From positions 34,462,501-34,526,500 of the forward strand of contig JAZHRO010000026.1 in assembly GCA_037157565.1 (NCBI GenBank): a stretch of DNA of 64,000 nt, written 5' to 3'. The stretch is from Thalassia testudinum (lineage: Eukaryota; Streptophyta; Magnoliopsida; Alismatales; Hydrocharitaceae). The notes below the pieces were generated by a model. That model saw only the letters and a program-made list of their open reading frames with translations, was not told the origin of the DNA and ran no database searches. The translations under genes were made by a program, and so were the position numbers. Below are positions 25,970-36,992 of the stretch, piece by piece (the first letter of the stretch is position 1; every line of letters begins with the position of its first letter).

Positions 25970-26291
25970 GGCAACTCTCTATATGAAAAAATTACTCTAT
26001 TTTTTTTTTTTTGAAGAGATGAGGAATGCTATCGATGACGATAGTAGACCGGGAACATTTTATTCAAATTCTTTGAAAGAATTACAATGAATCACACCAC
26101 TCCTTTACAAATCCCCAACACTCCCAAACCATGTTCCCAACATTTATTGAGCTCCCTCTAAACAATCGCTCATTCCGAGCACGACACACACACCACATGA
26201 CTCCAACCATCTTCACTTGCCACTCTCCTTTCGTCAGGAGTCTTCTCCACAAGTCTTCCCATGTGGGGAGAGCTTCGCCACATACCCTTCT

Positions 26292-29200
26292 TCAAATTTG
26301 ATCTATTAGTAGACAAGATGAGAATAAATGCATCCTACTATCTGAAGGGAAGTCACACAAGGGGCAATTTTGGATAGGAACACCCAGCCTTCTAGATCTC
26401 ACATCACCGGTAATAAGGCCATCAAACCTACATAGCCATAAGAAAATCTTAATCTTCAACGGAATCTTCAATGACCAAATGATGGCGCAGTCCCTGTCCT
26501 CCCTCGACTGGTCGACGTTCAAGCAATCCATCAGACTTTTATATGCCTTAGCTGGGGTGAAAAGACCACGTTCCATTTGAAACAATCCATCCCTTCCACA
26601 GGTTGGAACGCTTCAAGTTCTGCCAATAAACAATCCTACTCAGCCTGCATGCGCCCGCCCTTACACACTCCAATGCCTGCTATGTTCCATCTACCACTAG
26701 CATCGTCCCAACATCCATTAACCGTGGCCCTGCTGTTCGAAGCTGCTGCAAATGCCCTTGGGAAAGATTCGCTCAGGCTGCCCAGACTTAACCATCTATC
26801 AGTCCAGAACGTGAAGCTCCTGCAATCACCCAGAATAGGAACGAATTCTACCCAATTATCATGCATAGCTTTCCACACTGACTGCCAAAAGGGAGAGGGG
26901 CGTTGTGGAGAAGTGGACCAAAGCTACACATTCGAAGAGCCATAGGCTTCTTTGATCAGCTGCGGCCATAATTTTCCTTCATTCGTGGATAATTTCACTT
27001 CCCACTTCAGTAGTAATGCATCGTTAAACTCTTTGAGGGATCGAATCCCCATCCCACCCTGTGACCAAGGCCTACAGAGCTTTCGCCACTTCACCGGGTG
27101 CATGAATCTTCCTTTCGGCTTCGCACCTTTCCAAAAAATCGTTTACTCATCATATCCAACCTCTTCCAGACCGCCTTCGGGAGTCTAAACAAAGAGAAGA
27201 AGAAGACGGGGATAGAGGTGATGGCCGAGTTGAGGAGAATTAGTCTTCCCCCCTTGGACAAAAATCTGCTGCTCCAACTCTCCATTTTAGCTGATACTTT
27301 CTCAAACAGGATGGCCCAATCACTCTTCTTCAGCTTACCACTTCTTAGAGGCAAACCCAAGTATCTTATTGGCAGAGTGGTCATGGGCGTGTGTAGGATG
27401 GAAGCAATTGTTTCCCTCTCCTGGATTGCCATACCAAAGAAAACCAAAGATGATTTCGCACCATTTAATCTGAGACCTAAAATCTCCCCAAAAATGTTAA
27501 CCATAGTGTATAAGATCTCCACCTCTTCTCTCCCTCCTTCCACAAAGAAAATCGTGTCGTCAGCGTACTGCAGAATAGGTGCCAATGCCCTAGAGCTTGA
27601 CATAGAGTAACCCTTCACCAATCCTGCATTGGCCAACCTACACGAGAAATGAGACAATGTGTCCACCGCTAAATTAAAAACTAGAGGGGCCAGGGGACAC
27701 CCTTGTCTCACTCCACATTGTGGTTGAATCCACACCTCGCAAGACCTCCCATTAATTAACGGAGAGAAGGAGGAGGTCACGATACACTTCTTCATCCACT
27801 GAACCCAAAGTACAGGGAAGCCTCTCCTTCTAAAAATCTCCCACAAATACGACCATGCGACTAAGTTGTAGGCTCTGCTGAAGTCCACCTTCCACATGTA
27901 GGCTTTACTATTTCTTCTGCACCACTCTGCCACCATCTCTTGTGCTACGATGAAGGATTCTTGTAACGATCTATTGGGGAGGAAAGCCGATTGTATTGAG
28001 CTAATTAAGTCAGACAAAACTCCCTTCAACTGGTTGGCCAGCACTTTGCTAATGATTAGGTAGATCGAATTCGAAAGAGCAATTGGTCTAAACTCTGACA
28101 AACTCTTGCCCCATTTTCTTTGGAAGCAAGAATAAGTACAACTTGTTTATTCTTTCCACCCCTGAGTTACCATTTTGGAATTCTTTGATGACTTTCATCA
28201 CGTCCCCTTTGACCACATGCCAAAATTCCTTGTAGAAAAAAAACTTGGAACCCATCTGGTCCTGAAGACCCTTTCGTATTCAACCCAGTCATAGCCTCCA
28301 CCACTTCTTGCTCTGTGATGCTATCAGTCAACCTGTTAGAAGCCTGATCTCCTACTCGAGAAAAGCTCGATGTTGCCAATCTCCAACCTCCCCTCTCTGC
28401 TGCCCTGGTGGTCTCCCTGAAGTATCATACAACCTCCCTCCGAATATCATCTGCAGAAGTTAGTGTGAGGTCATCCTTCTTCAACAAGGAGATGAGATTT
28501 ACCCTCCTTCTAGCACTTGCAGCCATGTGAAAGTACTTCGTGTTCGCATCACCCTCTTTTAACCACAACTACCGGGACTTTTCTCTCTAGTCCACCTCTC
28601 TCGTCAAGTCCTCAGCGTGGACCACCTCTTGCAAATTCTTTCTCTACTCCATCTCAGCCTCATTTAGCCGTCCAACATCTTCTCTCTTACATCCAGCATG
28701 CGCAACATTCATAGTGCTTCAGTTCTTCTTTGATTTCTCACTACGGCAACAGTCTGCCTATACTCCTTCAACAAAGACCTCTCAAGTCCCTCAATTTCCT
28801 TGCCAACCTACAAGTGGTAGAACCTTGAACCTGCTTCTGAATCCACCAACCGCTAATCATGTCTTTAAACTCCTACTCCCTAAGCCAAGATTTCCTGAAC
28901 TTAAAGTAAGTACCGATGGGAGATCCCTCCCCACTATCCCACAATAGTGGGGTATGGTCTGAGAATGGCCTATCCATTCCTATCACAGAGGAGAGCTGAA
29001 ATCTCTCCATCAACTCCACATTTCCAAAGACTCTATCCAGCTTTGAAACGAGCCCATTGCCACTCCTCCAGGTGAACTCAACCCCTGCTAATGGGTATTC
29101 ATTCAAACCCAGCTCAGACACCAACAGTTGGAAACTGAGGGAGGCACGGTTCACCCTTCTAGTCCCTCTATCTTTCTCAGACAAGACACAGTTAAAATCT

Positions 29201-29610
29201 CCACCCACAAGCCCAGGTACCCCTTTTGTCTTGCCCGCCATCTAACGTAGCTCATTCCTCAAATTATTAGCACATGGACCATAGATACAAGATATAATCA
29301 GGTCTTGATCATCCCGCAACAACTGAAACTTGCATGAAACCTAGAATTGACCCTTCCAAACTTCCTTCAGAACCAGCCTGGAGGTCTTCCACCACACTGC
29401 TAAACCTCCAGCCTTGCTCTGTGCATCCACTGCCCTAACATCAGCCTGGCCACCTTGAAGAAGTGATTGCCAAAGGGAACCTCCTCCTCCCTCTATGTGC
29501 GTTTCTTGCAGCAATGCACAATCTACTTCCCACTCACGGAGGTATCAAGACAAGGAGGCTCTTCAAACCCCGTCGCACAACCCACACACATTCCACATGA
29601 TGACTTTCAT
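26292..29610 (-). pseudogene. LINE-1 ORF2: endonuclease, reverse transcriptase, zf-RVT
   Basis: The start at 29610 gives MKVIMWNVCGL, the usual opening of plant L1 endonucleases. Endonuclease motifs follow: QETHIE, GGDFNCVLSEKDR and FSDHTPLLW (28900-29210). RT blocks are GPDGFQVFF (about 28260), RPIALSNSIYLIISKVLANQ, QSAFLPNRSLQ, GVRQGCPLAPLVFNLAVD, QYADDTIFF (catalytic YADD, 27556-27567) and RYLGLPLRSG. The tail 26292-26585 carries PLKIKIFLWLCRF and a CPLCDF..H zinc-binding pattern. The longest open piece is 336 codons (27091-28101); frameshifts and stops separate the others. The catalytic residues are intact but the gene cannot be read through. Confidence 0.92.
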
Positions 29611-30085
29611 CCCCTAAAACACTGAACCCCCTACTATCCCACAGCCCTCTTCTCGACGTTCAAAATGGCAGCAATCTTTTCTTTCGTGGATTTCTGTCCA
29701 CCACCAGCTATTCTTCTCCTTAGCTTGTATGGTGAACACACCACTTTTCCTTTGGATGAAGCTCCCCAATCATAACACATTCCCCCTAGAGCCCTCAAGG
29801 AGAAATGATCTGATTTTTGTGTAGCAGACAATTTCTCAAACTCCTGCCCCTTTAGACTTGTACTCGTCACCACCAACTCCCTTCCCACCCCCGCATCCTA
29901 CACCATGGCTTCCTCAGATGTTGTGTGGTCCATCCCAGTCAAATCTTCCTCTAGTACTTCTGACAAATGGAATTCCTTTCTCTTCTTAGCCTCCGATCGA
30001 CCAAGCTGGAGGGTGCTACCTTCATTGTCAACGTTCGGTGTAGTAGTCGCTTCCTCTTGCACACCAAGCGACCCCTGTTGCTGCC

Positions 30086-31796
30086 TGATAAGTCCACTTT
30101 AGTGGATCATTATTTGGTCTAAGTACTCTTTTATTAGCTATTCTTAGTTGTTAATTAATTAGGAGTTATATGGCAATTCACTTTAGTCTGCATATAATTG
30201 TATGCATCAATTTTACATTTAATAACATGTGATATGGTAAAATAATTGATTTGATGGATGTAGGCTAGGTGGAAGAGTTTAGACATCCATTTTTGCGTCT
30301 ATAAGACGTCTGGAGATATGGTCGGATGTCTGGGAACCGCCATCATGAACTCGCTGATGACCACACTTTTAAGAAGTCTGGCGTGTTGATCAGATGTCTG
30401 AGGGAGATTTTGTCAGGTAGATCTTACCGTTCCAACCTCTCGTGATCTTCGCGAGTGGTTGGAGAACTTGCGACGGAAGAGATCAGCAGTGGGTTTTTTT
30501 ATATAAAGTGCAGCAGCAGCGGGATCGATCATCTTCTCCCCTAGTGGGGACCTCCTCTATCTCCACCACCGTGCAATAGGCATACACCGTGGAACTCCAA
30601 TGTGCATTATGGCCCTAAGAAAACTCCCTCATCGCCTTTCATCAACTCTGGGCATGCATGGTGACAGCGTGCGGCCCTCATCACCACCGCAGCAACCCCA
30701 TCTTCATCACCACCCAAATCCGCAACCCACCACCATCCACGGTTCATCTTCATCTTCCTCTTCTCTTTCTTCTTCGCCACCTGTAGCTCCACAAAGAACC
30801 CAAATCGCAGCCCCACCATGCCACTTACAGCCACCACAGATCGCAGCCAACTCCACCTCCATCTCCACGCACGCCGGCATCCACCTTCACCCTTCCTCTT
30901 CTTCTTCTTCCAAAGTTCACATCCCCTACAACTCCACGCAAAGTAACCCAAAGTAGGCCACCATCCCATCGCCGGATACATCTCCTCGGGCCACCTTCCT
31001 CTCCGCCAACATGACTAGATCGCTCACCGCGACCTCTATCGAAGATCCACGCCAGCCACACTGTCGTTCGACAGCCCCTTCTCCCATGCAAAACGCCCAC
31101 GCCGTCGGCATTCTCCGCCACCGGCCGACCACCAGCGGCCACCTCCGGTCGTGCCTCCTATGTCAACGTGATGCCCTCAGCGAGAAGGACTCCCACTACG
31201 CGCAAGCCAACGACCAACCTCCCCTGTTCACGCACGAGGAAGAGAGAGGAGAAATCCTCTATTTTTCTCGCAATTAGAAATTATGGTGAATGCCATTGCC
31301 ACAAGCACTATTCATTTATTTTAAGGATTTAATATATTGAAAGGAATTTGCATAGATGTCCCACCATTCTACTTGAATTGTGTATAGTTAAATTTGTCTC
31401 ATGAATAATCAAGCATGGATATTTGTTATACGGAGCGAATTTTGTTTTAATTAAATTTGACGGTGCTTGTCAGTACTAAGATCACAATTCATGTATTGCC
31501 ATGGTGATGATTTTGTATTTGTGCACCTATATTCTTGATTAATTATCTAGATCGAGAATTTGTGTTGGAAATGAGAGCACTAGTTAGCATGCACATCTAT
31601 TGATATTCCCGAATACTTGATGCATCACTAATCATTTTTAATAGGCTAATTCCTCCCTGTGGAAACGACCTAAATATTTTCGTGGTTAATTTTGAATTAT
31701 TAAATATTTTGAAAAGCAATTTTGTACCATGCATGAACTATAATGACATGACATTTTATGTTAAGATTTTTATCGAAAACGAAGATCGTTCTTACA
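30086..31796 (+). mobile_element. Solo LTR (1711 bp) inside LINE-1
   Basis: It has TG..CA ends (TGATAAGTCC..GTTCTTACA) and exact 5-bp duplications CTGCC at 30081-30085 and 31797-31801. Removing it and one duplication restores continuity of LINE-1 ORF1. The 5' end forms a hairpin around TCCACT-TT-AGTGGA. AGACGTCTG-like motifs lie at 30280-30410 and a TATA box at 30500-30507. The phrase CTCCCTGTGGAAACGACC near 31650 is characteristic of plant Gypsy LTR 3' regions. The frames at 30600-31277 are C-rich leader sequence with no recognised domain. Confidence 0.92.
30500..30507 (+). promoter_or_regulatory. TATA box of the solo LTR
   Basis: TATATAAA after a T run, followed by GTGCAGCAGCAGC. Its position within the LTR and the C/T-rich sequence starting about 30 bases later fit an LTR promoter. 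Confidence 0.5.
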
Positions 31797-32775
31797 CTGC
31801 CTTTCAGCATGGACCAATGAGAGCTTCAATCTGAGGAGCCAAGAACTCCCTCCACATCTTAGGATAATCTTGTCTGGAATTGAACCCCCCTGCAAGACCA
31901 TCATCTCCTCCTTAATCGACCTCCCATCACCCTCTCAAAGGTCGACCTTAGCATTCTCTATCAAGGCAGCAAACCCCGCCTACGCCCCAGCCACCACCCC
32001 TCTGGTCCTGGGATGAAGTGGGATACCCCAGATCTCCATGATGCCCTTCCTGTTCTCCACCCTTTGAGGGGGACGATCTTGTAGTGCACCGTCAAACGAC
32101 GACCCTAGTCGCCATAAAACAGTCATCCCTTCAAAAATGCTTGTGCGAAAATGAAGCCCTTCGACATCTAACATGCCTAAGTCGAATAACACAAATCAAG
32201 ACCTACCCAGATATACGACCTTCCACCCCTTAGAAGACAGAGTTAGAGATCTTACCAAACTGTGGATCCTCTCGGGTGAGTATGCTCCAAACAGTATTTC
32301 TCCAATGAGGGTGCCCCTTATCGCAATCTCCTCTGCCCTAGTATTATCCTCAGATTGAGGGATTTCGACATCATAGACCTATCCCAAGCTCACTGGCGGT
32401 GGTGGAGGTGTCTTCCCAAACGCTCCTTAGCCCCTTTGCAGTTTCACTCCATTCTGATCCATCTTCCCCATCCTTTTGCATAAATTCTTCTTGTGACCCC
32501 AACCCTCGCACGCCAGACACAAAGTCGGGTAACTACACACCGTTGCCATGTGACCTCTTCTTCTACACCGGTAGCACACTATTTCGGCATTCCCTCCTCT
32601 CCGCCTCCTCCAGAAGTTGCCCACCCCATGAGTCGCATGATTTGTTGCCCTAACCTCCTCCCTCCTCTCTCTCTAGTGCCCTCTCCTGGACCTCCACACC
32701 CTCCATCCATTGCCATCTTCCCAAACCCTAGTCACCATCGAAGGGAGATGCTACCCCTGATGCAAGGAGAGGGTC

Positions 32776-33932
32776 TTTAATTTTTTATTTGTAAATAATT
32801 TTTGCTTTTGTAAATAAACATTCATTCATTCAAATTTTTCATTCTATATAGATTCTTTTATTCTTTTTGTATATACATTCTTTGATTCTTACTAATCATT
32901 TGTTGTTTTTGCAGCACTTGGGGAGTAGGAGTAGTGTCTTCTTCCAGGAGGAGTTCTTCTTCCTAGCGAATTCACTGCGATTCAGACTCGACTTCTCGGA
33001 GGAGTTTTTCCCATGGAACTGCATTAGATTAGATTAGTATAGTAGTAGTGTAGATTTAGGTGTATTACTTAGGATATATTTATTAGGCATAAGTTGTGAG
33101 AGCCTATTGTCACACACATTTTGTAATAATTTGGACTCTCTTTATATCTCTCTACTCATCTCTCATCGACGCGGTTTTTCCGCTCGTGGGTTTCACGTAT
33201 CGATTTCTTTTTCTTTTGTTTTTGTTTGTTGCATTATACAAAAATCCAAAAAAATTATAAATAAAAAATACAAGAAAATCTCATCCCTTATCTAACAGTA
33301 GCATACTCTAGGCATCCATATCTTGGTTGCATTATTCCTGCTAGATTTCAATACTAAGTCAAATTGCATCAATTGAAGAATTGGAGTCAAGTACGCACCT
33401 TCTTACCTTCCTCAACTCCTGCTATCTCTGCATTTGACTTTAAAACTAAAAAGACCATCTCTTGAATTGAAAAGAATTAAAAAGCAAAATGAGTAGAATA
33501 GAAAATATCTTCTAAATACTTGAATTAAATTCAAAAGGAGACATTAAAACTTGTTTGAAACCTTGTCTAGTTTTCACTGCTATTGTGTTGATTGCTATCG
33601 TGCACACAACACAATCACATAAGTCACAAATACATGGGTTTCTACCTCATCTCCTTATGCAACCACATGATCTGGATTCGCATGCCAGTCTTATCCAGAT
33701 TCCCAGTGGATTATAGAGGTCTGCACTCCGCTAGATTTATCTTAGGACGCGTATAATTGTTCTGAAACATTTGTTTGCATACTACTATTTTATGTAGTAG
33801 CCTTTAAGGAAAATTCGATTCATCTTGCTTGATTGTTAGATTGGTCTTTCTGTGATTGAGATTGATTGGGATTTCTGATTTTTGTGATTGAGATTGATTG
33901 ATCCTTTCCTTGAGTTGTGACTGTTTTTAAAC
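32776..33932 (+). other. Athila element leader between LINE-1 and Gag
   Basis: This is T-rich non-coding sequence continuing the region after the primer site. The sub-block at about 33000-33300 (GGACTCTCTTTATATCTC, then GGTTTTTCCGC and GTGGGTTTCACGT) resembles the 3' part of a short Copia LTR and may be a further decayed insertion, but I find no duplication. No gene. Confidence 0.4.
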
Positions 33933-34701
33933 TTGTTTTCAAAAATCAACTCAATAGAAGGTAGGAGATCACAGAACCTTGAGCTTGTACCTCCTTTAGG
34001 AGCTGAAGCCCAAATTACTACTTCCACTTCTTTGCCTTCCACATCCAATTCTGTACCTCCTAGGCCTCAAACTCCCGTCCACCACTCCATCCATCCTGAG
34101 GATGATCATGATTCTGCACAATTCGAGGATTTTGAAGTCCTCCACATCTCTCTACACATCATCCTCCACCACCACCACAAACCATAGGTTCCAACCTCCT
34201 CCATATCCTAATTTTCCTAATCAACCACCACCGGAGAGAGGACCTATGCCTCATCTTCAACACCTGTTTGAAACACAACATCAAATGAACACACTTACCC
34301 AACAGGTGTAACAGCTTGCACAAGCTGTTAACTTCTTAGCAAACCCCCAACCCCAATATCAACCTAGGAACTCCCAGGCACCACCTCAACCTTGTAAACC
34401 TCAACTACGGGACTACTATAATCTCGCAGCTGCACAACCTATGCCTGTGGTACGTTATCCCGATGAGGTTCGTGCTGCTAAATTGAAGTCAAACATCATT
34501 ACACTTATTCCTCACTTCCATGGTCTTGCTTCTAAAGACCCTTTTCAGCATTTAGAGGAGCTAAAAAATCTTGCTCAAACTCTGGGTCAGCAAGGTTATG
34601 ATTAGCACACGCTTTTAGTGAAAATGTTCTCCTTTTCATTGAAAGACAAAGCCACCTTCCGATCTAGAACCTTAACACGGAGTACACCACTAGAAAACTG
34701 G
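33933..34701 (+). pseudogene. Athila Gag, N-terminal part
   Basis: After a Pro/Thr/His-rich lead, the frame from 34102 to 34701 contains FLANPQPQYQPRN, AAAQPMPVVRYPDE, SNIITLIPHFHGL, DPFQHLEELKNLAQTL and FSLKDKATF, the conserved start of the Athila/Tat Gag domain. In-frame stops occur at 34309-34311 (after TQQV) and within GYD-stop-HTLL at about 34600. It ends exactly at the ACTGG target site, where the inner LTR element is inserted, and resumes at 45201. Gag forms the particle that packages element RNA. Confidence 0.88.
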
Positions 34702-36460
34702 TGATGTAAACAAGTTTACATCACATAAACCATCTATTTTTGTGCATTCTTAGACATAAAATTACATCAAATATTATAAATATTGGATAACATGCATCAT
34801 CTCACATTTAGGTTAGGTTGTATAAAGTTTAGGTTAATTTTTCCTTTTTGTGGTCAGGTAACAAGGCAACATTTAATCGGGGCTTTCGATTGAAGATCTA
34901 ATAGTACAGATCTGATTAGGGAAATGATTAGAGTTCAATGACTCCAAGATCACCCCAATCGAACTTCCATAGCATCAGATGCAGTTCGAGAAAGTTTAGA
35001 GGTCAACGGGCCAAGATGGTATAAATTCATATATCAGATGACAAATCTGACTGCACGGATGGGTTCAGATTGATGATTGCAACCCAATAGTACAAAAATC
35101 GATCCAATCCGACATTCGTGGCATGATCTACAACTCACAAAAGATGGACAGCCATGATGGCACCACGTGGCGCCATCACAGCCACCCATTCCGGCCGCAG
35201 CACCTCTTCTCAACCTCTAAAGGCGCGGGCAAGGCAAGATTTGGGCCGTTGGATCATGGGCGCACACTTAAGACTTAAGTGAGACAAAGTGGCAGCCATA
35301 GCGCGTTGGTCGCAGACATGCTCATGAAGCTAAAGGTGCAGGTTCAAAGCTCACCGCATGCCTCAATTCAGCGTAGCACGAGTGCGGTCGATTTCGGCCA
35401 TTAAATGCGACATGGATGACAGAAGAACAGCGATGTGGCACAACCAAAGCGCACAGCACCTTCATGCATGATCCAACACGCCGTTGACGCTCGATCTTAC
35501 ACACGGGCGCGTGACGAAGGCACATGTGAGATGGATTTTAAGCCATCCGATCTTGCGATCGGATGACTGATATGAAAAGGTGGATATGCGTTGAGGCAAC
35601 CAAAGTCGAGGAGGGGGCGTGCGCGTGGATCTTCAGCCCATGTTCAAGCCTTTAGTGACGGATAAATCCGTCATTAAAGACCCTAAAATTAATTTTTTAA
35701 AGTGTAATGACCTATTTGCCCCATCCAATCTACACCTATATATAGCCCAACGACCCCCATACTTTCTTCATCCCTTCCTCTCTTCTCTCACTCCCTCCAA
35801 AGCTCTAAGAGGTTGTCCCAAACCCGGGATGATCCATTAGAGTTAAAAATACAAATTTTTCACCTTCTTACCTCCTTCGTGGAGAATCTCGCGATGGTCC
35901 TCGCACTGCCATTCGGGAAGCAGAACCCGCTGTGACATCATCCTTCCCCATTCTCCATCTCCCTCTTCATTCTCCTTCGTCTCGCATCTCACCACCTTCG
36001 TCCGGGCGCTCCGTCGTTGCGGCTCGTCCTCCAAGTAGCCGTCGAGGAGGATAACTTCTCTCCACCTTCTCTTTATTGCTTTTTAGAGTAGATTTACCGC
36101 TTTCTAGTTGTAAGATTTTCTGCTTTCTAGTGTAACAAGTAGTTGTAATAGGCATGATATTCTGGTTATGAAATTCTTGTTCACTCTCTCTATTTTGTTT
36201 TTATTTGTAATATTCTATCTCTCTCTTCTATTTATTATTATTTAAGTAGATAGCTAGTTTAGATTCTATTCGATTAGCTAATCTGCTTTGTGACAATAAA
36301 ACAAACGTGATTTTTAATCAAACGTCTGCCTTTATATGTTTGACCCAGAATTCATTTCGAGTTTCGGTTAAAATTTATCTGTTGACGATTTTTCTCGTAA
36401 AGCAAACAACAACGAGTTTTCAAAACTCAACTCCATTTGCGCAGATCAGCCGCTACAACA
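34702..36460 (+). mobile_element. 5' LTR of the pol-less element
   Basis: It starts TGATGTAAAC and ends CGCTACAACA. The first 22 bases form a perfect 10-bp inverted repeat around AA. A second palindrome (TTTAGTGACGGA..TCCGTCATTAAA, 35651-35678) precedes a TATA box CTATATATAG (35736-35745). The length is 1759 bp versus 1750 bp for the 3' LTR, and the two are clearly alike but differ at many scattered sites. Confidence 0.93.
35651..35745 (+). promoter_or_regulatory. LTR promoter: palindrome plus TATA box
   Basis: A 12-bp stem with one mismatch (TTTAGTGACGGA, loop TAAA) lies about 57 bp upstream of CTATATATAG. Both parts and the spacing recur in the 3' LTR at 44381-44475. A pyrimidine-rich start region (CTTCATCCCTTCCTCTC) follows. 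Promoter function is inference. Confidence 0.6.
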
Positions 36461-36463
36461 TTT

Positions 36464-36518
36464 TGGCGCTATTGTCAAGGATTTTCTGATTCAACATTTT
36501 GGCGTCGTTGCCGGGAGG
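36464..36518 (+). other. Two primer-site copies behind the 5' LTR
   Basis: TGGCGCTATTGTCAAGG (36464-36480) is close to the LTR end and TGGCGTCGTTGCCGGGAGG (36500-36518) lies 36 bp on, each preceded by AACATTT. The second is the better match to tRNA-Asp. The changes in the first are all C-to-T or G-to-A type. Confidence 0.75.
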
Positions 36519-36992
36519 CGACGCTCTTTGATTTTTCACGTTTTCCCACTTTACTTATCTTTTACTTTAATTCTCTTATTTCTTATTATGATTGCAGGTA
36601 CTCTCTCGAGACAAGCAAAAGTGATAGATTAGAGTAAAGTGTTGTTGAAGGGTCTGTAAGTTTACCCCCACCTCTCACCCACTAGTTTTCATTCCACCAC
36701 GTAATAACACAACAAAAATCAACCTAGGTGTTCTTATAAACTCTAAGGTTAGTTTTTGATTGTTTGTTTGTCACCTCCACCCGCCTCACCCTCTACATAT
36801 AAAAGAAAAATTAAAAAATCTCATAGAGGCACACAACCTCTTCTAATTTTAAAACTTAATCGGTAAATCGATCTTTGGAACTGGTGCACACACCCAAATA
36901 CATAATCGAGTAGAAATCAAATTAGGTAACCACTTGTGTGCCTAACTAAGTGGTGCATCAGGCCAATTGGTTGAGTTGTTTGGGTGGCACTA
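36519..36992 (+). other. Leader of the pol-less element
   Basis: AT-rich non-coding sequence between the primer region and the nested solo LTR. It includes CTCGAGACAAGCAAAAG and a CCACCCGCCTCACCC stretch. Nothing coding seen. Confidence 0.5.

Larger units (their letters stand above)
29634..32716 (-). pseudogene. LINE-1 ORF1, zinc-knuckle protein, split by solo LTR
   Basis: ATG at 32716 (MAMDGGCGG) is followed by two consecutive CCHC knuckles (CYRCRRRGHMATVC and CLACEGWGHKKNLC, about 32480-32570). A central region at 31980-32192 (MLDVEGLHFR, IWGIPLHPRTRG) matches LINE-2 ORF1, and a lysine-rich end at 29634-29888 contains SPYKLRRR. The solo LTR (30086-31796 plus one duplication) interrupts it before the last part. 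ORF1 of L1 elements binds the element RNA. Stops and frameshifts are present throughout the middle. Confidence 0.82.
26000..32775 (-). mobile_element. LINE-1: L1-type non-LTR retrotransposon, split by a solo LTR
   Basis: The element lies on the minus strand with a 13-base T run (26000-26012) as its poly(A) tail. The order from its 5' end is ORF1 with zinc knuckles, then ORF2 with AP endonuclease, RT and zf-RVT. It sits in the 5' leader of the Athila element. The 5' end at about 32775 is approximate, because target duplications next to the T run are obscured by T-rich flanks on both sides. Without the solo LTR at 30086-31796 it is about 5.06 kb. Confidence 0.88.

Noticed and set aside
26577..27610. 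Plus-strand frames of 122 and 170 codons
   Set aside because: They are antisense to the LINE-1 reverse transcriptase and have no independent support.
30600..31277. Several frames of 60-124 codons on both strands
   Set aside because: They lie in the leader-like region of the solo LTR at 30086-31796 and consist of Ser/Pro/His-rich low-complexity sequence.
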